Shown here: one piece after another, positions 25,917 to 32,834 of the stretch
Layout of the letters: each line of letters starts with the position of its first letter
How positions within the stretch are numbered: the stretch's first letter is position 1
Assembly: GCA_029263415.1 (NCBI GenBank)
Contig: JAJCXN010000041.1
Span: forward strand, 291,581 to 355,580
Source of the DNA: Acidobacteriota bacterium
Lineage (GTDB): Bacteria; Acidobacteriota; Thermoanaerobaculia; Multivoradales; Multivoraceae
DNA: 64,000 bases
Direction: 5' to 3'
Notes under the pieces: generated by a model
What the model was told of the DNA's origin: nothing
The model's input: only the letters and a program-made list of their open reading frames with translations
Databases searched by the model: none
Translations under genes and position numbers: made by a program

Positions 25917-28445
25917 ATGAACTGGAAGCCTGGCGACCGCCTGACACACCGATACAACCCTGAACTTGGACCCGGCATCATCAAGGATGTGGTGGACCGG
26001 TCTGTGGTGGTTCAGTTTCCGGAGAGCGGTACCGTCCTAAGACTGGCGGCAACCTCCGACGCGATTCAGCCGCTGGTGTGGCGTGCCGGTGACCGTGCAC
26101 TCATGCTCGACACTGAAGAGTCGGTGGTTGTGGCTGAACAACTCGAAGATGGCACGGTCAAGTTGGACGATGATCGCGAAGTTGATCCTCGCGGCTTGTG
26201 GCCGGAGGACGTGGGCGAGTCTTTGTTTGATCGGCTGGCAGTGGGCAAGACCGATTCTCTTGGGTCGTTCGCCTTGCGCTTAGACAGTCTGCATTTGGCC
26301 GCGCTGCGCGAAGCAGACGGGCTGGGCTCGTTCTTGGGCGGTCGCATTCGCCTGTTCCCGCACCAGTTGTACGCAGCAGAGCGGGCCACGCAAACCAATC
26401 CAGTACGCTGGCTGCTGGCCGATGAGGTCGGCTTGGGAAAAACGGTCGAGGCCTTTTTGATTCTGAGTCATCTGCTGCGCACCGGGCGCGCCGAGCGCGT
26501 TCTGGTGGTGGCACCAGACACACTCACCGTGCAGTGGCTCGGCGAGTTGTGGCGCAAGATTCATCAAGTGTTCGTGCTGTTGGATGAGAAGCGCCTGCAG
26601 GATGTAGAGACCGACTTTGGCTCTGGATTTAACCCATTCGAGGCATATCAGCGAGTGGTGGTGAGCACGGAGCTTCTGGTCGAGCGCCCCGATCTCACTC
26701 GGCTTGCAGTGGAGGCGGGCATCGACGTCTTGATTGTCGATGAAGCGCATCATCTGCGTCGTCCTCCCGGTCATCCGGGCAATGCTGAATATCGAGCCGT
26801 TGAGCCGATTGCGGCCCTTGGGCTGCACACCTTGCTCTTGTCAGCCACTCCGCTCGAAGAAGATGCGCATGGGTTCTTCCGGCTATTGCAGTTGCTGCGG
26901 CCAGAAGAGTTCCCCGAGCAGGACTCGTTCGAAGAGCGCCTCACCAGTGGCACGCCGCTGCCGGCGTGCACCAGTTCCGCTCGCCGTGCTGACATTGGCG
27001 GATTGCCGCCGCGCCAGCTCAGCCGAGTGGATCTGCTGGCTGACGACTGGGCCCCGGTGGCGGCGGTCGAGGCGGCCATGCGTGCGCTACCAGCTACCAA
27101 CGCGTTGCAGGAGAAGACGAAGTTGCGCAGGATTCGTCGTGCGCTGTGCTCGGGTGCTGCTCTCGCGGCAGTGCTCAAGCCGAGCGACAAGAAGAATCGC
27201 GAACTCGCTACCGCTGCCTCGGAGGCAGACCCGCGCGTAGCCTGGTTGGCTGAACAGGCTCCTGTCTGGCGCAGCAACGGAGACAAGACCTTGGTTTTCG
27301 TTGCGCACCGAGAGTCTCTTGATTTGATCCGCAACGAGATGAAGCGGTCGGCCCGTATGCGTGCCGGAGTTTTTCACGAGGACCTTTCGGTGGGCCAGCG
27401 CGACATCGAAGTAGCTCAGTTCCGTATCGACGAGGGACCGTCGATGTTGATCTCAACCGAGTGCGGTGGCGAGGGACGCAACTTCGAGTTCTGTACTCGC
27501 ATGGTCTTGTTCGACCTGCCGTGGAATCCCAACTTGGTTGAGCAGCGCATTGGTCGATTGGATCGCATTGGTCGTTCTATCCCGGTCGAGATCGTGATGT
27601 TCCGGCCGCCTAATGGACTTGGTGCAGCGATCGCTGACCTTTATGAGTCGCTCGGTCTGTTCCGCGAACCTCTGGGTGGACTCGAGCTGGAACTGAAGCG
27701 CGCTCAAGCGGCGATCGAAGAGTTGGCGCTGAGTGATGCGGAGGAGGATGCTGCGGTGGCTTTTGCGCCGGTCATCGAGACTGCGCGAGAAGCGCGTCAT
27801 CGAATCAACGATGCTGCCTACCACGAGCTTCATCGAGAGCCTTTCAAAGCCGAGATGGGAGAGGCGATTCTCGCTCGCATTCCCGAAGACCTCGAGAGCG
27901 AGATGGAATCAGTGATCGTTGCTGCATGTGAACAGTTCGGCTTGAAGCTAGAGGCTCATCGCGGCGTTGCTCGGTACTCGGTTAAGTTCGGAAGTCGCGC
28001 TCGAATCGACGCGCTGCCGGGTGTACCGGATGGAGCGAACTACCTGGGGTCCTTCAGCCGTGAAGAGGCCGTCGAGAGTGAGAACATCGACTTCTACTCT
28101 TCGGGCCACCCACTGATTGAGGGCCTCTTGGCTCATCTTGAAGATAGCGAGCGCGGTCGCGTTGGCTTGCTAGATGCCAGCGCCGGACCCGATGGCGGCA
28201 GGGGTTTTGGAGTGCTCGCGATCTACAAAGACGGACCTCAGTTTGAAGCCGTTGCTTTCGACTTGAAGGGAAGGGAGCGTCCCGAATGGGCCGAGCACCT
28301 TACTCAGGGATCCCTTCGCAGCAAACCTGTGAAACGGGAGCAATGGGTCGAGGCCGCCGGGTGGCCGGAGATGATCGCCAAGATGGCGGAACTGTTCAGG
28401 GATCGTGGTCGACCAGTAGCAGTCGCGGCGTTTCGTCTAACTTAG
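25917..28445 (+). CDS. rapA: RapA-like SNF2-family ATPase (RNA polymerase recycling)
   Basis: 842-aa SNF2/Swi2 ATPase. It matches E. coli RapA in domain order: a Tudor-like N-terminus (PGDRLTHRYNPELGPGIIKDV), the linker IRLFPHQLYAAERA, Walker A ADEVGLGKTVEA (Lys175), DEAHH box (275-279), LLSATPLEEDAHGFF, and helicase domain 2 ending in NLVEQRIGRLDRIGR. RapA binds RNA polymerase core and promotes its recycling. At 842 aa it is shorter than the roughly 970-aa E. coli protein. The similarity is strongest in the Tudor and ATPase regions, so an alternative is a related SNF2 helicase with another role. It stands alone and is followed by an independent promoter. Confidence 0.85.
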   Translation: MNWKPGDRLTHRYNPELGPGIIKDVVDRSVVVQFPESGTVLRLAATSDAIQPLVWRAGDRALMLDTEESVVVAEQLEDGTVKLDDDREVDPRGLWPEDVGESLFDRLAVGKTDSLGSFALRLDSLHLAALREADGLGSFLGGRIRLFPHQLYAAERATQTNPVRWLLADEVGLGKTVEAFLILSHLLRTGRAERVLVVAPDTLTVQWLGELWRKIHQVFVLLDEKRLQDVETDFGSGFNPFEAYQRVVVSTELLVERPDLTRLAVEAGIDVLIVDEAHHLRRPPGHPGNAEYRAVEPIAALGLHTLLLSATPLEEDAHGFFRLLQLLRPEEFPEQDSFEERLTSGTPLPACTSSARRADIGGLPPRQLSRVDLLADDWAPVAAVEAAMRALPATNALQEKTKLRRIRRALCSGAALAAVLKPSDKKNRELATAASEADPRVAWLAEQAPVWRSNGDKTLVFVAHRESLDLIRNEMKRSARMRAGVFHEDLSVGQRDIEVAQFRIDEGPSMLISTECGGEGRNFEFCTRMVLFDLPWNPNLVEQRIGRLDRIGRSIPVEIVMFRPPNGLGAAIADLYESLGLFREPLGGLELELKRAQAAIEELALSDAEEDAAVAFAPVIETAREARHRINDAAYHELHREPFKAEMGEAILARIPEDLESEMESVIVAACEQFGLKLEAHRGVARYSVKFGSRARIDALPGVPDGANYLGSFSREEAVESENIDFYSSGHPLIEGLLAHLEDSERGRVGLLDASAGPDGGRGFGVLAIYKDGPQFEAVAFDLKGRERPEWAEHLTQGSLRSKPVKREQWVEAAGWPEMIAKMAELFRDRGRPVAVAAFRLT

Positions 28446-28496
28446 GACAGCGCTTCGAGTGGGCGTTTGCGCTTCTATCGGGTGCGAGGTCTGCGC

Positions 28497-28525
28497 TTGA
28501 CAAGTCTCAACATAGTTCCTATGGT
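28497..28525 (+). promoter_or_regulatory. Sigma70-type promoter
   Basis: TTGACA at 28497-28502, exactly 17 bp, then TATGGT at 28520-28525. The -35 is a perfect consensus match. Transcription would be expected to begin near 28532, only about three bases before the ATG at 28535. Confidence 0.65.
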
Positions 28526-28534
28526 TTGCGCGTT

Positions 28535-28708
28535 ATGACGGAGCCCATCTCAAACACCGCGCGTCCGGTCGCGACTCGTCTGTCGACCGAAGACCGTTTC
28601 TCTGCACGAAAGTGTAAGCGGAGCTCGAGACGCCGTGCGCGTTCTGAGAAGTCCTTCGCGAACTTAGCGCAGTTGTGCAGCCGTCAAGGCGATCACTTTT
28701 CCAGCTAG
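28535..28708 (+). CDS. Small basic protein or leader peptide upstream of the lysine cluster
   Basis: A 57-aa open frame lies between a good promoter and a hairpin terminator. It starts MTEPISNTARPVATR and contains a strongly basic centre (ARKCKRSSRRRARSEK). No family was recognised. Because the predicted transcript start almost coincides with the ATG, translation would be leaderless or nearly so. Two readings are possible: an autonomous small gene, or a leader peptide whose translation controls readthrough of the terminator at 28741 into the diaminopimelate genes. Its length is greater than that of classical leader peptides, and the basic cluster is richer in Arg than Lys. The unit could also be a non-coding RNA of about 240 nt. 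Confidence 0.4.
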   Translation: MTEPISNTARPVATRLSTEDRFSARKCKRSSRRRARSEKSFANLAQLCSRQGDHFSS

Positions 28709-28740
28709 CGCCTCTCAAGTTCAACGACAAACCCTCTCAG

Positions 28741-28774
28741 ACCCGCAACGGCTTACCGCCGATTGCGGGTTTTC
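28741..28774 (+). terminator. Rho-independent terminator or attenuator
   Basis: ACCCGCAA plus CGGC (28741-28752), loop TTACC, then GCCG, one unpaired A, and TTGCGGGT (28763-28770), followed by TTTC and a second T-run shortly after. The stem is 12 bp with a single bulge. It lies 33 bp after the small open frame and 63 bp before the first lysine-cluster gene. Confidence 0.8.
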
Positions 28775-28836
28775 TAGTTTGAATACCGTGCATCGGCGAA
28801 CAGCCTCGGGTCGAGTTTCCCAAAGGACTCGATCAC

Positions 28837-30102
28837 ATGTTCACGACTGCCGATCTCGACCGCTCTCGCAATAGTGCCGTTTGCCTGAATCCACGTTCGG
28901 GGAATGGCGCGTCTTGGGCGTCGTACGATCACGCGTGGTGCCGCAGAACGCTTGCGGATCTTTGTGCCGTCGACAGCACCACGGGCCGCGAAGCTCACCT
29001 ATCGTCGCGGCTGTTGCGAGAACTAACGCGGCTTGAACCGGACTCGCTGTGCGAACTGCCAGTGGTTGGTGAGCGCTGCAATCTGTTGGCGACTTGGGGC
29101 ACACCGCGTCTCTTGTTGTCGACGCACTTGGACGTGGTTCCGGCTGCTGGATGGAAAGGGGCGTTCACGCCGAGTGTCGATGCTCAGGAGTTGACGGCAA
29201 GAGGAGCCTGTGATGCCAAGGGGCAGATCGTGGCTCAACTTGCTGCTATCCGCCGGTTGATTCGGTTGGGTCTCACGGACTTCGCTTGGCTTGGTGTGGT
29301 TGATGAGGAGCGTGACAGTCTGGGAGCTCGTTCTGTGGCCTCGAACCCACCTGCGGTGCTGAGTGAGGTGGAGGTCGTGATCAATGGTGAACCCACTGGC
29401 AATGTCATCGCGAGCGCTCAACAAGGGTTTGAGCGTTGGAGTCTCGAGTGCACCTCCGAGGTTCGCCACGGCGCGTGCACCGAAAAGCGCGCCGCTGGTG
29501 CGGTATCTCAACTGATCGGTTGGCTGCATCGCTTCGAGAGTGCCGGTCAGCAGCAGGCCGCCCATCATTCGTTCTTTGGCCTTGAGAGCTACAACATCAG
29601 CGGCTTGAGCGCTGGTGAGGCGCACAACATTGTTGCCCCGGTGGCTAGATCGGAAGTCACACTTCGTACAGTCCCAGCTTGCGCTACCACCGACGGAGAG
29701 ATGCTCGGCGAGAAGTCCCCGGTGGGGCTGGTGGCAGCCTTGGAACAGGCCAGACCCGCTGGGGCGCACCTCGAACTGCAGCATCGCAGCGCACCGCTTG
29801 CGCTCTCGGGCTGGTCAGATCTAGTTGCGGCTCCAGTGGCCTTCGGTTCAGACGCTGTGCATCTGATTCAGTTGAGTCGACAAGGATTGGTGGTGATGGT
29901 CGGTCCTGGTTCGATTGGCAGTGCTCACACTGATCGTGAATCGATCCAATGGACGGCGTTCGCATCTGGTGTCGATGTGTTGGAGGCGCTGTCGCGTCGC
30001 GTGCTGGCGGGCGAACTGCCTTCGCGGTTGCCCGGCGTTCCTCGCGAAGTGAGTGGTGGGTCGTCCAGGCTCAACAGTCGCAGATTCGGTGCCCGACGAT
30101 GA
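28837..30102 (+). CDS. M20-family deacylase, probable succinyl-diaminopimelate desuccinylase
   Basis: 421-aa zinc-dependent M20 peptidase-fold enzyme. The motifs are LLLSTHLDVVP (metal His and adjacent Asp), the ARGACDAKGQ metal Asp, VVDEERDS with the catalytic Glu, and INGEPTGN. The surrounding dapB, dapA and dapD genes make removal of succinate from N-succinyl-L,L-diaminopimelate the likely role (DapE function). The sequence is not close enough to canonical DapE to exclude an ArgE- or LysK-like deacylase. The N-terminus before residue 50 is poorly conserved-looking, so the true start could be later. The stop overlaps the dapB start by four bases. Confidence 0.8.
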   Translation: MFTTADLDRSRNSAVCLNPRSGNGASWASYDHAWCRRTLADLCAVDSTTGREAHLSSRLLRELTRLEPDSLCELPVVGERCNLLATWGTPRLLLSTHLDVVPAAGWKGAFTPSVDAQELTARGACDAKGQIVAQLAAIRRLIRLGLTDFAWLGVVDEERDSLGARSVASNPPAVLSEVEVVINGEPTGNVIASAQQGFERWSLECTSEVRHGACTEKRAAGAVSQLIGWLHRFESAGQQQAAHHSFFGLESYNISGLSAGEAHNIVAPVARSEVTLRTVPACATTDGEMLGEKSPVGLVAALEQARPAGAHLELQHRSAPLALSGWSDLVAAPVAFGSDAVHLIQLSRQGLVVMVGPGSIGSAHTDRESIQWTAFASGVDVLEALSRRVLAGELPSRLPGVPREVSGGSSRLNSRRFGARR

Positions 30103-30791
30103 GCGGTGCTGTGTTGCGTGTTGGCATTTTCGGTCGCGGTCGGCTGGGCAGCACCCTTGCGGAGCATGTCGGGCGGGATCCGTCGACGGAACTCGGCTTC
30201 TACGCTGATCGTCGATGCGTTCTCGATCAGCTTGAGCAGGTTGATGTCGCGATCGACGCATCGCTGGGAGAGGCGGTGCCGGTGCACGTGGATTGGGCTC
30301 TTGCGACGTCGACACCGTTGGTCATCGGGTCGACCGGTTGGTCGAACGAAACGCTGGCCCGCGATGTGGGCCGGAGGATCGGAGTGATGTTGGCTCCCAA
30401 CGGCTCGCTTTTGGTTGCGCTGTTTGAACAGTTCGCCGCAGAGTTAGGGAGATTCGTAGGCGCCGATAGCGATACGGCTGGGTTCCTCGTCGAGCACCAT
30501 CACGCTGCTAAGCAAGACGCTCCTTCCGGTACCGCGCTGCGTCTGGGACTGGCCTTCAAAAGCGGAGCCGGCACCTGCTCGGCCGATCTGCCGATTCAGT
30601 CGGTGCGCGCTGGGAGTGAGCTTGGGCTTCATCGGTTGGGCGTCGATCTGACCAACGAGACGCTTGAGATCACCCACCGAGTCCGCGACCGATCGGTGTT
30701 CGCAGTAGGCCTCTTGACCGGCGCGCGCTGGTTGGCTCAACCCAACAGAACCGGCCTGTTCACTCTGGCCGATGTGACGTCCGGCCGCTGA
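30099..30791 (+). CDS. dapB: 4-hydroxy-tetrahydrodipicolinate reductase, short form
   Basis: Reduces 4-hydroxy-tetrahydrodipicolinate to tetrahydrodipicolinate with NAD(P)H. The dinucleotide site is VGIFGRGRLGSTLAE, and the diagnostic catalytic motif EHHHAAKQDAPSGTA is intact. The ATG at 30099 overlaps the upstream stop (ATGA). The resulting protein is about 230 aa against the usual roughly 270; the shortening lies in the N-terminal Rossmann domain after the first strand, where the text jumps quickly from ADRRCVLDQ to VDVAIDAS. The GSTGW motif is present. Co-transcription with the deacylase is near certain; dapA follows after 76 bp. Confidence 0.92.
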   Translation: MSGAVLRVGIFGRGRLGSTLAEHVGRDPSTELGFYADRRCVLDQLEQVDVAIDASLGEAVPVHVDWALATSTPLVIGSTGWSNETLARDVGRRIGVMLAPNGSLLVALFEQFAAELGRFVGADSDTAGFLVEHHHAAKQDAPSGTALRLGLAFKSGAGTCSADLPIQSVRAGSELGLHRLGVDLTNETLEITHRVRDRSVFAVGLLTGARWLAQPNRTGLFTLADVTSGR

Positions 30792-30867
30792 TGAGGTTCT
30801 CCCTTTTGCCTGGAAGTTCCGTTTCCGACTCACTTCTCATTTCAACTGGCCTTGGAGGCTTAGTCCG

Positions 30868-31785
30868 ATGATCCCTGAACACCGCGAATCTTTGCTTGTT
30901 CAACCCCCGAGCGGCACTTGGGTCGCCCTGCCGACTCCCTTTGATCGAACCGGAGCCGTGGACCTCTTCGCGCTCAGGAGTGTGGCGAAGCGTTGTGTCG
31001 ACTGCGGCGTTGACGGGCTGGTTCCACTGGGTACCACCGGTGAGGCGGTGACCCTTACCGAATCCGAGCGCGCCGAGGTGGTCGAGGCGTGTGTGGATGT
31101 GGCTGGTGATCTGCCAGTGGTGGTGGGAACTGGCTCGAATGCCACACAAACGGCGGTGCGTTGGACAAAGCAAGCTCGGGCTCTGGGTGCCGACGGAGCG
31201 CTTGTGGTGACGCCCTATTACAGCCGACCGAATCGATCGGGGCTTCATGGTCACTATGCTGAGATTCAAGAGCGATGTCCTGAGGTTCCTCTGGTCATCT
31301 ACAACGTTCCGTCGCGAACGGGACTCGATATGGGGGCAGAACTCATGCTCGAGTTGTTGGAGTTGCCTTCAGTCGTTGCGGTGAAGGAGTCGAGCGGTCG
31401 TCTGGATCAGATGGGAGAACTCGCCCGTTGTGCTCCCGAAGGGACCAGCATCTTGGCTGGAGACGACGGGCTTGCGGTGCCTTCGATTGCTCTTGGAGCC
31501 CGTGGTCTGGTTTCGGTAGCGGCGAATGTCAGACCGATTGAGGTGGCCTGCATGGTGAATGCGGCTCTCAACGTCGAGGGTCCCCGGGCGCTCGAGCTGC
31601 ATCGGGGACTCGAGCCGTTGGTGCGCGCGCTGTTCCTTGAGACGAATCCGGTACCGCTCAAAGCGGCGTTGGCGTTGCTGGGCTTGACCGAGAATGTTGT
31701 TCGTCTACCACTTTGGCAAGCCTCGAACGAAACTACGGAAGAGCTAGCGATGGTTCTCGGTCCGCTGGTTCGGGTGGCCTCCTGA
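30868..31785 (+). CDS. dapA: 4-hydroxy-tetrahydrodipicolinate synthase
   Basis: 305-aa class-I aldolase that condenses pyruvate with aspartate semialdehyde, the first committed step to diaminopimelate and lysine. The signatures are GTTGEAVTLT (pyruvate site), YYSRPNRSGLHGHY with the catalytic tyrosine, NVPSRTG, and the Schiff-base lysine in VVAVKESSG (Lys173). Length is normal. A GGAGG lies about ten bases before the ATG. The stop codon overlaps the dapD start by one base (TGATG), indicating translational coupling. Some family members act on other 2-keto acids, but the neighbours make DapA function very likely. Confidence 0.95.
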   Translation: MIPEHRESLLVQPPSGTWVALPTPFDRTGAVDLFALRSVAKRCVDCGVDGLVPLGTTGEAVTLTESERAEVVEACVDVAGDLPVVVGTGSNATQTAVRWTKQARALGADGALVVTPYYSRPNRSGLHGHYAEIQERCPEVPLVIYNVPSRTGLDMGAELMLELLELPSVVAVKESSGRLDQMGELARCAPEGTSILAGDDGLAVPSIALGARGLVSVAANVRPIEVACMVNAALNVEGPRALELHRGLEPLVRALFLETNPVPLKAALALLGLTENVVRLPLWQASNETTEELAMVLGPLVRVAS

Positions 31786-32603
31786 TGTCATCGATTCAAC
31801 ACTTGCAGGGGTTCTACAGCCGTCCGGATGATGAGGTGCTGGCCGATCCGCAGTTTGTTCGGACCCACGCACTACTGTTGGCGGCGCTCGAGGACGGGAG
31901 TGTGCGTGCTGCAGTTTGCATTGATGGAGTTTGGCGTGCGGAGGCTTGGGTCAAGCGTGCAATTCTGTTCGGCTTCCGCAATGCGGAGACTGTCGAAATG
32001 CCGAACGGGACAAGTGTTGCTTTCGATCGGAGTACCTATCCGCCTCGCACGTTTCTTGTGGAGGATCGGGTGCGTTTGGTGCCGGGTGGTTCGGCAGTCC
32101 GGCGAGGCGCGCATGTTGCTCCAGGGGTGGTCATCATGCCGCCGTCCTACGTCAATGTCGGTGCCTATGTTGGCGACGGTTGCATGGTGGACAGTCAAGC
32201 ACTAGTCGGTTCCTGTGCTCAGATCGGTCGCAACGTTCATCTATCCACCGGCGTCAAGATTGGTGGCGTTCTGGAACCTATCGGCGCAGCGCCGGTGGTG
32301 GTCGAGGATGAATGCTTCATGGGTGCACAAAGCGGTGCCTTCGAGGGTGTTGTGGTTAGACGCGGTTCGGTGATCGCCCCCGGTGTGTTGCTCACTGCTG
32401 CGAGCAGAATCTACGATCTGGTGCGAGATGAGATCGTGCAAGGAGAGGTGCCCGAACGGTCCGTGGTGGTGCCTGGATCGCGAGCGCTGAGCGGTCCGTT
32501 TGCGACGGAACACGGTCTCTCCGCCTACGCACCACTGATCGTCAAGATCCGAAACCATTCAACAGATGCGGCAACGGAGCTGGAGCAAGCACTCAGGTGC
32601 TGA
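31785..32603 (+). CDS. dapD: Tetrahydrodipicolinate N-succinyltransferase
   Basis: 272-aa left-handed beta-helix transferase that succinylates tetrahydrodipicolinate from succinyl-CoA, the step before transamination in the succinylase route. Hexapeptide repeats are visible from about residue 105 (VAPGVVIMPPSYVNVGAYVG), followed by GSCAQIGRNVHLSTG, VKIGGVLEPIGAAPVVVEDE and the conserved RRGSVIAPGVLL. The ATG at 31785 overlaps the dapA stop and gives the normal family length; an upstream extension to 31713 lies inside dapA. It is the last gene of the cluster. No DapC/ArgD-type transaminase gene is present here. Confidence 0.95.
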   Translation: MSSIQHLQGFYSRPDDEVLADPQFVRTHALLLAALEDGSVRAAVCIDGVWRAEAWVKRAILFGFRNAETVEMPNGTSVAFDRSTYPPRTFLVEDRVRLVPGGSAVRRGAHVAPGVVIMPPSYVNVGAYVGDGCMVDSQALVGSCAQIGRNVHLSTGVKIGGVLEPIGAAPVVVEDECFMGAQSGAFEGVVVRRGSVIAPGVLLTAASRIYDLVRDEIVQGEVPERSVVVPGSRALSGPFATEHGLSAYAPLIVKIRNHSTDAATELEQALRC

Positions 32604-32834
32604 TTTGGAACCACAACTCATGACCGGGGACCGAAGTTCAGTTTCGAGGGCGGTATTCGCAGTTTCGGCGAGCATCTCAGCCGAGCGAAGACGTCGCTGC
32701 ACCAGCCGCCGATCTATTTGCCCGCGGCTTGCATACGAAGATCGCGCGAAATGGCCGAGTGAGTTCGGAACTCTCATCAGCACGGTGACGGTCGGTTGGA
32801 GGCCCAGATGAAGCTGCAGAGGTCGCAGTGTGAG

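Noticed and set aside
25917..28445. Reading the SNF2 protein as part of a phage-defence (DISARM or Dpd-like) island
   Set aside because: No methyltransferase, nuclease or other defence gene is adjacent, and the domain order and Tudor-like start fit RapA.
28532..28774. Lysine riboswitch upstream of the diaminopimelate genes
   Set aside because: The conserved L-box core segments were looked for and not found; only the terminator and short ORF are supported.
29023..29784. 253-codon minus-strand frame opposite the DapE-like gene
   Set aside because: It overlaps all metal-binding motifs of the real gene and shows no family pattern.
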